From contig CM065880.1 in NCBI GenBank assembly GCA_033439255.1, positions 2,046,001-2,110,000 of the forward strand: 64,000 nt of DNA, in the 5' to 3' direction. The first letter of the stretch is position 1. Each line of letters begins with the position of its first letter. Under the pieces are notes generated by a model. That model was not told the DNA's origin and searched no databases. It worked only from the letters and a program-made list of their open reading frames with translations. This stretch comes from Hericium rajendrae. Taxonomy: Eukaryota > Basidiomycota > Agaricomycetes > Russulales > Hericiaceae. The position numbers and the translations under genes were made by a program. Of this stretch, positions 34,646 through 46,616 are shown piece after piece.

Positions 34646-35870
34646 ATGAGTGTAGCAGTTGGCCAACCTTCTGTTCCTCCGAAACCCGCCTCGGCTGGTT
34701 ATGGACTCGCAGTCAGTATCTCACAATTATTTTGACAGCTCTCTCCTCACAGAATGCTGCAGGTGGGCGAGAATGACTGGGATAGGTCAGCTTGATTCTC
34801 GTCGACAATCACATTTCTGGATTCACGAATTTTTAGATTGGATGCCATGCATAATGGAATCAACCAGTTTCTAGCCAATAAATTGACCCCCGCGCGGCTG
34901 GAAAATCCCCGAAGGATTTTAGAACTTGGGTGCGCACGATTGCTGTCACCTGTAGTTACATCGCTTATCCCCACCTTGCTGCATTAGCACGGGCTCCGGA
35001 GCATGGTTCGTGTTACGTCTATTGTCTTTTCGATAAATGATTGATCCAGCTTAGGGCCCTGCAAGCTGCCAGACACTTCCCGAACGCTGAAGTTACTGGT
35101 GGGGACATCAATCCATTTCCGCCCCGGTAGGCCTTACCGGCTTCTCTAATTATATTGCGACCAGTCAAGGCTGACTTCATGATAACTAGCCCTGTTCCTA
35201 CAAACTTCAAGTTCCAGCAACTCGACCTGAGACAGCCGCTTCCTTTTGAGCCCGCAAGCTTCGACGTCGTGCACATCCGCCTCGTGCTCTGCCATGTGCG
35301 TATCTGAAAAGTCGCACGTCCTGAATCCTCATCCACCGTCTCTCCAGCTTCCTCACGGCCACACTCTGATCCCCCGTCTGGCGGACCTCGTCGCCCCCGG
35401 TGGCTGGCTTCTTATAGACGACGTGGACATGCCTTTGGGGATTGAAGGCGATGTTCCAGCCCTGAAGCAAGCCATGAACGCCTTCCACAGCTACATGCAC
35501 TCCGATAATCAGAACCGCCATATAGGCTCCGTCCTTGAGCCGGCACTGCACAAGTCGCGCAAGTTTGCAGAGGTGAACGTCCAGAAAATCAACTTGCCGA
35601 TGAACGTACATCTTCCGGGTGAATCTCATGTTTTTTTTTTAATTGATGGGAAAGAGCTGACATGGCTGCTGTATAGATCCTCGATGGAAGGTGCTCGCCG
35701 ATACTATGCGCGACTCGATGACCCAGGCCTACCTCGGAAATGTCTCTCCTGGAGTCCGCGCTTTCGGTCTGACCGAGGAAGTGCAACAGGAACTCGCGAA
35801 AGAGCTCGTTAGCACAGTGCCCTGGACGGCGGAAGCGAATATGTACTTCACGTGGTCTTGCAGGTTGTGA
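34646..35870 (+). CDS. SAM-dependent methyltransferase, class I (copy 1, divergent)
   Basis: A Rossmann-fold methyltransferase of the LaeA/UMTA-like kind widespread in fungal secondary metabolism. After MSVAVGQPSVPPKPASAGYG come NAAGGRENDWDRLDAMHNG, RRILELG-TGSGAW (SAM motif I, the core on an 18-nt exon at 34988-35005), HFPNAEVTGGDINPFPP, LRQPLPFEPASFDVVHIRLV, LADLVAPGGWLLIDDVDMP and a C-terminal block LTEEVQQELAKELV with STVPWTAEANMYFTW. The final exon begins near 35679 (DPRWKVLADTMRDSMTQAYL). About 300 residues. It differs from copies 2-4 throughout but keeps their exon plan. The adenylate-forming ligase lies 0.9 kb downstream in the same direction. Substrate unknown. Confidence 0.82.
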
Positions 35871-36758
35871 CGTCTTGTGCGGCTCGGACTTATCGTCTTT
35901 CGAACCTTCATTTCTGCTGTAGACCGCGTCCAAATATTATGTCTTCTGAGAAGTCTATATAGGTGCCCTCGACGACCGTGTGCTCTGCCACTGCTCTGCC
36001 CCGCCAGCGACACTATAGAAGTCCGGCTATGCGATCGGACCGGGATGCTCGGTTCCTGAGGCTGCTCTCAGGGTCCCCCGTCAAACGACGACGCCAAACC
36101 GAGAGGGTACACTGACCGTTATGGATCACGAGTACTACGATACTCTCGGCCACGGCATAGGTGAGCGAGTTGAACACAAATTTCGGATTACGGTGGAGTT
36201 CTGCCGGCCTACCTCAGATGACAATGCGGGCTTCACGGTCAATTTATTCAGGTGACCTGTCTCTCGACACCCGATGACCTAGGAATCGAGTATAACGTAC
36301 GAACGTTGAATCCTATCGGCGGCGGCTAACGGACAGTGTACATGTGCTATCGAAAGTCAAATCTGGTGCCTCATAGATTCACCGTCGATACGGTGGTGAA
36401 ATCTGATTTTCCTTGAGAGTACTTTGATGCATGACAAGTGATTCTTTGTGAACTTGAATGCTATGTTTCGAGAGGTTTGCGTATATTTGAATAAAAACTG
36501 TTGTGCACATGCTGTTGGATCCACTGATGGAGAAGTCGGCTTCCCCACGGGGTCCTGCCGGGATCGGAATGAGAATAGCCGGCGGGCAGGATGGCAGCCG
36601 GTGGAAACTCACAAGTGACCGACATCCTGCCCTTCTTATTCCAGCAGAATAAATAGTCACGGCCATCGCAGCCGCAGCCAGCAATGCTAATACGCAAGTC
36701 GACCAGGTCTCCATCTTTCGCACTGTCATTTCCATCCGACGCCCGCCTGTAAGCTGTC
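35871..36758. other. Intergenic, promoter of ligase gene
   Basis: 3' flank of methyltransferase 1 and promoter of the ligase. A minus-strand open frame (36379-36844) overlaps the ligase start and shows no family motif. Confidence 0.4.
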
Positions 36759-38987
36759 ATGCACTGGAAATCGCTATATCCACCCATATCGGACGTGCCC
36801 ACTGTCAACTTCCATGATTTCTTGTTCGAGCGGCCCGCAGTCAAGGATCAGGAGGACTACACGGCATTCATCGACGGCCCATCTGGAGACAGAATAACCT
36901 TTAGGCAGGTAAAGGAGCGCGTTGCAGATGCTGCAACTGCGCTCGACGGCATCGGTTTGAAGAATGGTCAGGACATTGTCGGCATCCTTAGCGAGAACAG
37001 CATAGTAAGTGGTCTATTCAGAATTGGGGCGATGGTTTCACGAACGTTCTCTGATGATTATATGTTACATTAGGAATTTCCAACCCTGATAATAGCCCTC
37101 TTGAAGCTGGCGGTACCATTTTCTCTTCTCCCTGCGTATGCTACAGAAGCAGAGGTCTCAACCCTCGTCAAATTATCAAAGGCTACGTATATCTTCGCCA
37201 GCGCCAAGCTATATCCTTTGGCACTTTGCATTGCCAAGGAGCGCGGAATTCTTACAGATAGAATATTCACCTTCGGGGGTCAAGTTAACGGCGTGAAAAG
37301 TCTTGCAGTGCTCATCGACGGTGTCCGGACTCGAAAACCTCCTAGAGTACCCTCCCACCCAGTCCAAGACAAGACGCTTGCATATCTGGCATTTTCAAGC
37401 GGGACTAGCGGCCTGCCAAAGGGTTCGTACGATTGTCAATACCCTTTGATGAAGGGAGCTAACTCGCCACTAGGGGTCATGATTTCGCATCGAAATCTTT
37501 ACTACTCCGGGATGCAGCCAATGATTGTCGCCCTGACTGTGTCCGAAGTGTTTACGGTCTGTCATTTATCCTGGGCTGTCCGCTGCATCTCATGCCCTAG
37601 TCCACCAGCCTCCCGCATTAGATACTCCCGAAGGCATTCCAATAACGCTGGCTGCCACACCTTTCTACCATGCCATGGGGATGCACAACGGTATTCTGCG
37701 TTTGCTCGCACAGCCTGGTACGGCAATAATCATTCCTAAATGGGATGTGAACCTTGCCTTCGACATGATCAAGAAGTAAGTGCACCAACTTCCTAGTCTT
37801 CAATTGCCGGATATCGTAATGCATAGCATCGCTCCCCAGATATAGCCCAACAAATATGTCCTTAGTCCCCTCCATGATATACCAGATGGTGACGTCCCCA
37901 AGATGGGAGACGGAAGACCTCAGTAAGTTGTCGAGTATGGGAAGCGGCGCTGCATACCTCCCACCCGAGCTTTCTAAGAAGCTCCTCAAGCGCACGCCAA
38001 ATGTGGGCTATTTCTACATCGGTAATGTCCCCCTAGATTTGCCATTCCACCTGCTCACACCTCTCACCAGGCTACGGCATGTCCGAATGCGTAAGTGCCC
38101 CCTCCGCCCTGTGTCACCGCATCCGCTCATCTCACCCACCCAGACCCTCGCCACGATCCTCACGCCCTTCCCTCTGCTCTTCGACGGCTGTTTCAACAAC
38201 CGCCCGAACATGACGGGCATCCTGCTCCCCGGGATCGAAGCGCGCATTATGCGTGACGACGGCACGCTCGCGGCACCCGGTGAGGCCGGCGAGCTGCAGG
38301 TGAAAAGCGGCGCCGTCGGACTCGGGTACTGGGAGAACGAGAAGGCAACGCGGGAGGCGTTCCTGGCGGACGGGTGGCTGCGCACGGGCGACCGCTTCTC
38401 AGCGGATGCGGATGGCGCCTTCTAGTACGCACCACACTACTTCGTTCATTGTCTTAAACTTACCTGCGTGCCCGTCCATAGCTACGTCGATCGGGGGAAG
38501 GTGAGCACTTGCATGCATCCGAGCATGCATAGAACCTCATGTATACCGCAACGCAGGACATCCTGAAGGTCTCCGGCAGCCAAGTCTCCCCGACCGAGAT
38601 CGAGGACGTGCTGCTGCAGCACCCCGAGCAGCTCATCAGCGACGTCGCAGTTGCGGGCGTCGGCGGCGTGCGCATGCACGGCGAACACGTCCCGCGCGCG
38701 TGGATCGTCCTCACGGTCGCAGGGCGGCGGCGCGGGACGGCGGCGGTCGTCCATGCGCTGGACGAGTGGGTCAAGGCACGGCTCAGCCGGCACAAGTGGC
38801 TGCGCGGAGGGTTCCAGGCCATCGACGAGGTCAGTGTGTCGCGTGCTGTGCCGTTTCCCTGGATGCTGAATACGAATTTGTGGCGCAGATTCCGAAGACC
38901 GCGACCGGCAAGGTCTTGCGTCGGCTTTTGCAGGATAAGTATGCGCAGAGCTCGAGCGAGACCGGTAGTTCTCGAGCGAAGCTATGA
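36759..38987 (+). CDS. Adenylate-forming acyl-CoA ligase (4-coumarate-CoA ligase-like), PTS1
   Basis: Activates a carboxylic acid with ATP and transfers it to CoA. The ATG at 36759 (MHWKSLYPPISDVPTVNFHD) opens a protein with all core motifs: the phosphate loop AFSSGTSGLPKGVMISHRN (A3, across an intron near 37423-37475), LAATPFYHAMGMHNG, MGSGAAYLPPEL, FYIGYGMSE (A5, across an intron), GELQVKSGAVGLGYW, ADGWLRTGD (A7), YVDRGKDILKVSGSQVSPTE (A8) and IPKTATGKVLRR with the catalytic lysine (A10). The C-terminus is AKL, a peroxisomal type-1 targeting signal, so I infer a peroxisomal matrix enzyme. About 560 residues and seven or more introns; those near 37557-37610 and 38025-38145 are the least certain. 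Substrate is an aromatic or fatty acid by family, not resolvable here. Confidence 0.86.
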
Positions 38988-39222
38988 TTGCTATGCATGA
39001 TTGAGGGCGGAATTCAGTCCTGGGACAATTGTATCATTAGGCAGCTGCAGAGTACGGAAATGCATACCACATGAGTATCCGATGCATTGTAATTTTGATA
39101 CGACCTTAACGAGAATACATCAATGACATTGCTAAGATGCTTAAATGTTCGTAAACGAAACTGCAACAGTGAAATATCGCTACGGTAAATTAAATAAGAT
39201 GAAAGGCACCATAAGACAGCTC

Positions 39223-41871
39223 CTATACACCTCCGCCACTCTTCTCGACCGGGATCGCCAGACGCTTTGCCTTGACGATGCTCCTCGTCACCGGCGCAAA
39301 CGACACGTTCCGCAGTTCCGCGCAGAGCTGCACACACATGTTAGCCCATGGACATCCAAAAGAGCACAAAACCACATACCTCGACAAATTCATCGAAATC
39401 GACGTCCGGCTGCTTGGAGATACCCATCTCCTCCAGGACATAGTCGAAGTCCTTCGACGGGACCTTTTCATATGCAGGCAGTGACATGACCAGATCGCGG
39501 ACCTCATCCCTCTTCACGCGCTCCTCGAGCCCCTTCCCAGCCTCGACATGCTGCGCCCGGCGCTCAAACGCCACGCGGATTTCCTCCAGCTCACCCGGCT
39601 CGAACAGCGCGCGGCCCGGGCCTGCTGCCTTTATCGCCCGCTTCAGCGGATCGATCAGGTGCAATTTCACGCCGACTTGCTCGAGCAGGCCCTGCGGCTG
39701 CGCCTCGGCGGCGACGCTCGGCGGGAGGCCCATCGTCTCGAGGAACAGCGTTGCGCGCTGCAGCTCGGCGCTCTTGCGCGCAGACGACCAGTTCAGCTCT
39801 TCGGCCATGATGTCGAGGACGCGCGGGAGCGAGTCGAGCGCGGCTTGGGCGTTCAGGAAGGCGAGGCGGCAGCGGCGGGCGATGACGTCGACGGCGGTGA
39901 GCGCATATTCGTGACGGACTGCATAGCGCACTTCGGCTTCGATGACTGGGTGGGAGGACTCAGTGAACTGCAGCATATGAACACGGGAAGTACTTACAGG
40001 GGTATTGGGATGCCAGACGGATGCCGTAGAGAGGCCAGGCCTCGCCTGTGGGCTCAGAGAGCGAGAGGACTGTCCATGCTCGATCGCCATAATTGCTCGC
40101 CAAGTGTTTGGCGACGTCGGTCTCGAGGCCGTACTAAACCAAATCAATTAATTAAAAAATGCAGCACTGAATGGGAAAAGCCTTACCCGTTGAATGAGAC
40201 CGATGAACATGTTCCTGTTCCATGCATCGCTGCCGACCAACCGGAGTTGCTCTGTCACACATCCGTTCTTGACACGGTCCTGCAGTTTGAACGCCTTAAT
40301 TGCCTCGTCGACCGTCTCCTCCGCCATCGAACGGTAAGTCGTCCACTTCCCACCCGCGATCGTGAGCAGTCCCGAATCAGATATGTGAATCATATGGTTC
40401 CGGACCAGGCCCTCGGTGCTGCTCGCGTTGGGATTACGGACGAGCGGACGGAGTCCGCTCCACGCGCTGAGAACGTCCCCACGGCGGACCTTGATGTCAG
40501 GGGAAAGGTAGTGGCGGACCTCCTCGAGCACCCAGCGGATCTCCTCCTCCTGTGCACGCGGCTCCGCCTCGACGGCACACGGCGTGTCCGTCGTGCCGGC
40601 GATGGTGTTACCCTCCCACGGCAGGAAGAAGATTACACGGCCATCTGATGTAGACGGGTCGAGCAGGCCCATCGTGCGCGGGGAGTAGTAGTTCGGCAGC
40701 GTGATGTGGATACCGGAGGACGGTTGAACGATTGGTGTGTGTTTGGGGTTGTCGAGGGTGAGAAGCGTGTCGGAGAAGGGGCCAGTTGCGTTAATGATGC
40801 CCTGAACAGTACAAGGTCAGATTGTGTCAGAGATTGTCCAAATTATGACAACATACTTTAGCCTTGATGTTCAACTCTTCACCGGTAAGATTGTCCTTGA
40901 CGCGAGCGCCTTGGAGTTTACCGTTTGCATCCTTGTACAGCTGCGTCACCTCGGCTTTGTTTGCAACGGTTGCACCCTGCTTGACGGCTGTCATGATCAA
41001 AGCCATGTTCATTCGAGAATCATTGTGCTGTCCTGCAGACGCCGTGAACGACAATTTCCATTCAGCAGGAATATTGGCTTACCATCATAGTATACCAGGG
41101 CACCAACAAGGCCGTCGGCTTTGAGCATGGGGAAGGTCTCAAGTGCCTTGCCTTTGCTCATAAGATACGAGGACTCCATGTTCTCCTTGCCAGCCAAAAT
41201 GTCGTACATTTTGCAACCAGACCAATAATAGGGAACTTGCCAATACCTAGGCGAGATATTATGGGCTGAAGTGCAGACAACCGAAAAACAACATACTTGT
41301 AGATGGGCAGCATTATCGGAAGCATGTGCGAGAGATAGGGAGCCGTTTGCAGGAAAATACGCCGTTCATGCAGAGCTTCCCTGACGAGCTTGTACTGCTC
41401 GTAATCGAGCTCCATGACGGCCTTTTGGAGGTACCGAACGCCTCCATGAACCAGCTTCGTCGATTTTGATGAAGTACCTACAATCCCCCATCTTCAGCAT
41501 GCAGTACAACCGCAATCACGTCGCGAACACACACCTGATGAGAAATCATCCCTCTCCACCAATGCGACCTTCAGCCCTCTGCTCGCCGCATCGACGGCGA
41601 CGCCAGCCCCTGTCGCCCCTCCGCCCACGATCAGCAGATCGAACTCGTCCTCGCTCCTCCCGCTGCCCGATGCGCGCAGGGCATTCAAGTTCTGCTCGCG
41701 CGTCGGCGGGAGCCACGGCGGCGGTGGTTTTCGTGTCTCGCGTGTGGTCGCGGGATAGGCGGGTCCGGAATTCAGATACCAGTATCCGCCGCCTGCCGCA
41801 GCGACGGTTGCAGCGGAGGCATATGCAAGCGTCCGGCGGGATAACAAGGTGCGGGCGCGGGCGCGCAGCAT
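39223..41871 (-). CDS. GUT2: Mitochondrial FAD-dependent glycerol-3-phosphate dehydrogenase
   Basis: Oxidises glycerol 3-phosphate to dihydroxyacetone phosphate on the outer face of the inner mitochondrial membrane, passing electrons to ubiquinone. The ATG at 41871 opens an Arg-rich targeting peptide ([20 protein letters not shown]) and a short hydrophobic segment. The FAD site is [20 protein letters not shown]; then come [125 protein letters not shown] and [20 protein letters not shown]. The C-terminal tail includes [20 protein letters not shown], which resembles the second half of an EF-hand. About 690 residues, at least seven introns. GC-rich, so long antisense open frames exist but are shadows. 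Confidence 0.93.
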
Positions 41872-42482
41872 TGTCGCTGTCGCTGTCGCTGGTGGGTGTT
41901 GTACGATGTGGGCGAGGGTGTCGGCGCAAGAATTGAAGACTCGAGTCCAAGGCCCGACGACATTTGCATTACTTATGATACCCCCTAAACAGCGAGGAAG
42001 TGACGCAGGCGGGGTCGATCACTTCTGCCGCCGGCCCGTGCGTTTTTCACCAGTACGGCCCGGTACCGAGGGCCCCCGATTTCAGTAGGCGCACGCACTC
42101 CACTCGAGTCCAGTCGGTGTGTCCCCTCGAGGCAACGTTCGTTACGTGCGTCCTCGTAGACATCATGATTTTCCACGGTCGCACAGAACAGAAGCACTCA
42201 AACGCGTATAGATACGAGATAGATACGGAAGCGTCTATAACAGTGTGGGAATGAGCTCAGTATGAAAGCGTCCGATGGAAACGCAGATAAAACGATATCG
42301 ATGCATTTCAGCCCGCCTACGACGAATGCAAATAGTCCAGAGTCCAGATCCGTCCGTGCGCCATACGACATACAAAAAATCTACGCAAAATACAGTGCTG
42401 TCCGTGAGTCGGCCACGTCTACAGGCCCAAAAAAACAAAGTCTAGCCGGATCAAACAGCGGATGAACTTCCTCAATCGATCT
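41872..42482. other. Intergenic, promoter of GUT2
   Basis: The promoter of the dehydrogenase gene and 3' flank of the next minus-strand gene. No distinct core element or gene recognised. Confidence 0.4.
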
Positions 42483-43497
42483 CTATGGATTCTTCCTGCC
42501 CTTGCCCTGGCCGATCGGGTATTTGGAGTACGCTGGCGGCGGAGGCGGCACCGCGGCTGCCAGGGCGGTACTCGGCACCCTTGTGTTCGGCAACCGCGCC
42601 TCCTCATTTTCGGCCAACGCGACCGGGCGAGCGGACGCAAAGCTCGGTCCGAACTCCGTTGGCGGCGTAACGAGCGTCGGCGACGTCGAGGCCTCGCTCG
42701 AAGTCGCCAGCCGCAGACCGAGCCCCTGACCCACACCTGGGGTTAGGGTCGCATCGAAGTATCGGCGGGTTTCTGGCGGCGGCGGCGGTGAAGGGAAGGA
42801 CGATTGTACGTCGTATGCATTAAGCGCGGGCTCAGGTCGCGCGGTATATTCGACCAACCCCTCTTTCAGGAGGAGCGAGTCATCGAGCGAGGGGTGTACC
42901 GTGAGGTAGGGATCGACGGAGTGCGAATGGGGTGGTGGAGGCGAGCCTGCGCGCGTGTCAGCACGGCATCATAAAGCCGCCGGACGGTACGTACGTTTTT
43001 CGTTCGCCAGAGGAAGGGATGACGTCCCGAGGTGCAGGGGACGTAGCGAGTTGCGGCGCGACGATGCGGAGGCGCGCATGGTCGCGGCGGGAGACGAAGG
43101 GGGCGTGTCCAGAGGTAGGCGCCTGCACATTCGCCACATGCGGATGGTGAGCGGGATCCCCCACAGCACATAAACGATGGTCGCTATTACGAGGCCTGCC
43201 GCGCACGTATGAGCATAGGAGTCCACGGACGCGCATGAGAGTGCGTGTGCGCGTGTGAGACAGGGCACGCACAGATTACGACGAGATCAATCCAGCATAG
43301 CCTGAGCCAGTTGGCGAGTGGTTCGCACTGTGGCGGCGATGGGTGCGCGCGCTTCAGCACCAGAGGGAGGTGAGGCATGACACCAGCGGGTAGAAGGTGC
43401 GGTTTGATGCGATCGGCGACGATAGGAAACGCGTAGAAGGAATCCAGGCCGGCTCTATCAGAAGGGCGAACGGACAGAGAGGAAATAGGGCTGACAT
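42483..43497 (-). CDS. Small membrane protein, unknown function
   Basis: Not a family I recognise by name. A plausible model starts at ATG 43497 (MSALFPLCPFALLIEPAWIP, then STRFLSSPIASNRTFYPLV). A middle exon gives one strong membrane helix followed by basic residues (GLVIATIVYVLWGIPLTIRM, then WRMCRRLPLDTPPSSPAATM). The last exon, joined across about 42930-42994, gives a Pro-rich tail: HSVDPYLTVHPSLDDSLLLK, PSPPPPPETRRYFDATL, ending YPIGQGKGRKNP at 42483. The first exon may contain another hydrophobic segment. The coding frame is supported by matching splice phases and by composition, not by a known domain. The region is very GC-rich and the middle boundaries (about 43190-43380) are uncertain. 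Confidence 0.5.
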
Positions 43498-44641
43498 GGT
43501 GAGTTTTACTGCTTGTTTCGTTGGAGGCTGGCAGCCAGGTTTACAAATAGGATATCGAGTCTGCAAACGAGGCCGATATCAGCTGGCCCAGCCATACGCT
43601 CCACAGACCAAAATTCATATCATACTGGCTGCGTGGAGGTCATAGACAATTGCTAGGGTATCGAGGTATCATGCTTAAAACTTATGAAAGCAAGGTTGTG
43701 GACTGAAGGCAAACTCAAGCCGAACGGGAAGTTGAATGTTGACCATTCTCCACCGTGCGACCAAGGTCGGATCTAAGCCAGCCACACCTCATGACGTCAA
43801 AGGGATCTAATCTTGTGCCCTGCCTGCACTGCACGCGCGCAGGCTCTGCCATTTCATTTTCTTGACCATAGCGGCGGGCTGCTTTTCCTCATGCATCCGA
43901 AGCTCATAATTCATTTACTAGCGCGCTCAGAACCAGATTGTTAATCGGAAGAATGCGTCGTTCTCGGAAGACAGACAAACGGGCTCGACCAGGCTCGACC
44001 GCTCCCAGTCGACAATTTCCATCATATCCCACGCCCGAATGCTATTATAGCAGCCAGCTAGAGAGTCGGATGTATACGTGAGTTTTCGTGAACCATTTTA
44101 TTCTGCGGCAAGCACTTCACCCCATAACACCTCGCAAAAAAACACGAGTCTGACTTATAGCTTTATCCGCATCGCACAGTCTCGGCAAGACTGAGCGCAG
44201 AACCACGACTTGATTCTGTAGGATCAGCAACTATCGCAAATCCTTCTCTCGGGCACCGATAGTGCTTCGTATCAGTGGAGCCGACGCTCAGCAAGCACTT
44301 GCAATCATAACGAGTCATCGGGAGTCCAGAACGCGAGTCCTGTGCTATTCGACGTCTAAAGCCTCGTTTTTATCGCCAGTGTATCAATCCTATGACTCCC
44401 CGGCCCCGGTCCAACTGGTCTTCCTTCGGGGTTCGACGATCGCGCACTGTTTCATAAGACCCTGACCGTCATGATGTCGAAGTGTACCAAGTAAGGGATA
44501 CATAGGTCGTGGCTGATAATGATATATAAGTTGGCAGGTGCAGGTGGGAAGGTCTGCATAGTCTTCTTGTTCCGTGTCCCTTCCGTGCTTTCAACTTTGT
44601 ATCTAACCACCACATAGCTTTCTATCTCTCCCTCGCCCGAA
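43498..44641. other. Intergenic, no gene recognised
   Basis: Divergent promoters of the small membrane-protein gene and methyltransferase 2. I looked for tRNA arms around 44160-44450 and found none that closes. Confidence 0.45.
44523..44530 (+). promoter_or_regulatory. TATA-like element, methyltransferase 2
   Basis: TATATAAG, 119 bp before the start codon at 44642, followed by a pyrimidine-rich stretch. The identical octamer precedes methyltransferase 4. Confidence 0.5.
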
Positions 44642-45840
44642 ATGACTTTGAAGACCGTTGGGGACAACGACGCTTATCCGAAGTCGGTGAGCCCGAGATC
44701 CGTTCTTGTTAATTGAGAATGTGCAGTACTGACTTGTCATCAAGACTGAGGGCGCAGAGTTGGAGAGGTCGGTCCACTCACTCGTTCTCTTGTGCTTCAG
44801 CTGACAGGTCGTCTTTGAAGGCTTGACGACCAGCATGAGGCCATCATTAAATACATGGGTGGTAAGATCTCTTTTGCACCGTTGGCAAACCCGCAGAGGA
44901 TACTAGATGTTGGGTACGAGCCTTCTGTCTATTCGCTTCATCGTGAACCTGACACCATGTACGCAGGGCGGGATCAGGCGCATGGTATTGCCCAGCAGTT
45001 TCAGAATTCACACTTCGAAATTGACTTCATTCAGGGCGATCCTCGCAGCTAAACAGTTCGCTCAAGCAGAGGTAGTCGCCGTGGACATGGCACCCTTTCC
45101 CGATCGGTGAGTCTAGGCTCCGATCTACTGCTCGCACACTCACATTGAGATGCATGCATCAGTCCTGTTCCTCCAAACTTGAAGTCCCAACAGCTCAATC
45201 TCACAGATACACTTCCGTTCGACCGAGAGAGCTTTGACGTCGTGCATATACGTTTTGTCCTCCAACATGTACGTCTTGATTTCCTTTCTAGTGCTTATGT
45301 GAAAGTCGACAATTTTGCTGCGCCAGTTGCCAACAGCCAGAGACGTTCTTACGCGCATCAATGATCTCGTAAAGCCGGGCGGTTGGCTGCTGCTCGAAGA
45401 CACCGACCCTCCGACGGTGTCTTCGAAGGAGGCCAAAGCCGTCGTCCAGATAGTCTCTAATTTCACCGAGTTCCGTAAGTCGAAAGGCCTCATCTTGGCG
45501 AGCCAGCTCGAGCCAATGGTGCGCGAGCTCGGCTCATACGACAATGTCAATGCACACAAGGTGTTGGTCCCTGTTAATGTCCCCACAGAAGGTGCGTCAG
45601 GCCAAGCTCACGCTGCTGGTCAATTCAGTGTTCACTGTAAGTATACCTGCAGATGAAGCGCTCGCTCAGTTCGCGCGGCAATGGCGCATCTCGATAGACC
45701 GATTTGTCACTGGCCCGATGAACGAGCATGCGGGCTGGCTTACCCCGGAGCTGCAGCAGGGCTGGATAGATGAGCTGGATATGCTGCCTTGGACGGCTGC
45801 CTTACCGATGTTCTTCATCTGGGCCCAGAAACGCGCGTGA
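44642..45840 (+). CDS. SAM-dependent methyltransferase, class I (copy 2)
   Basis: Closely related to copies 3 and 4. MTLKTVGDNDAYPKS is followed by TEGAELERLDDQHEAIIKYM, ISFAPLANPQRILDVG, then AGSGAW (SAM motif I) on an 18-nt exon at 44967-44984, AILAAKQFAQAEVVAVDMAP, LKSQQLNLTDTLPFDRESFD, VVHIRFVLQHLPTARDVLTR, LVKPGGWLLLEDTDPPTVSS and a tail HAGWLTPELQQGWIDELDML ending FFIWAQKRA. The WAQKRA end and the NDAYPKS start are shared family signatures. About 300 residues, seven or so introns. The class I fold is clear. The acceptor substrate is unknown; LaeA/UMTA-like enzymes methylate small molecules or act as regulators. Confidence 0.85.
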
Positions 45841-46616
45841 AACTGCTCTATGATAGTTTAAGAGTTTTTCAATGTAGTAGAAATGCTGCGCATGTTTTTC
45901 CGGTATACTCTTGGTAGTATTCGGAACATAGCCTTGACAAGGAATGTCGCTGGCCCTATTCAAGGTACATGTACAGCTGCGGAGAAGTCGAGACCAACCT
46001 ATTGGTCCGGAGCATCCGACGGCAGAGTCGGAACTGGCAAGGATTCTCGCCACTTCAATGGCGGGTTGACAGCAGACGCTCTCCGTTGCTGACCAGTTTT
46101 CATGACTTGTGACACATCGCGCCGCCTTGCGCCCGCCGGCGCTGTTGAGCGCTGTCGTAGTCTTGCGTCGGACCAATCACCAATGTCTCTCGTAACTGTG
46201 CTGATGAACTGCTGATGAGGTACGTATGGGCGCTTGATGACTGCTATTTGAATAATTTGGAGGTTCGTTTGCGCGATGCGACTGAGACAGCTGCATAATG
46301 ATACAGTTATCCCGCGCGTTCCGTCGGCTCAGTCAGCAAAAAATGCACCTTCAAGCTGCTATTGCCCCGTGGCACTCGTTTCAGGCGTTAGCAACGTCAA
46401 AGGTATCATGATTCTTAGGGCTGTACCATCGCATCACGGAAGGTGTCTCGCCTTCGCCCAGGGACTTGCGACATATAGAAAGGTCTTTATCTAAATACCT
46501 CTCGATTTCGCGTGCTATCTCACAGTTACTTTTCATAGACCCAGATCCAGACGGGCTCCTCTCAGATCACCCACCGTCTCTCCAGATACGCCCATACCGC
46601 ATCCACCGCCATCCGA
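45841..46616. other. Intergenic, promoter of flavoprotein gene
   Basis: No gene recognised between methyltransferase 2 and the FMN reductase-like gene; pyrimidine-rich just before 46617. Confidence 0.4.

Noticed and set aside
36379-36844. Minus-strand frames overlapping the start of the CoA ligase
   Set aside because: No motif and overlap with a well supported gene start.
39548-40648. A 366-codon plus-strand frame across GUT2
   Set aside because: It is the antisense shadow of a GC-rich, clearly conserved gene.
44160-44460. Possible tRNA-like arms in an intergenic stretch
   Set aside because: No cloverleaf closes and no T-arm consensus is found.
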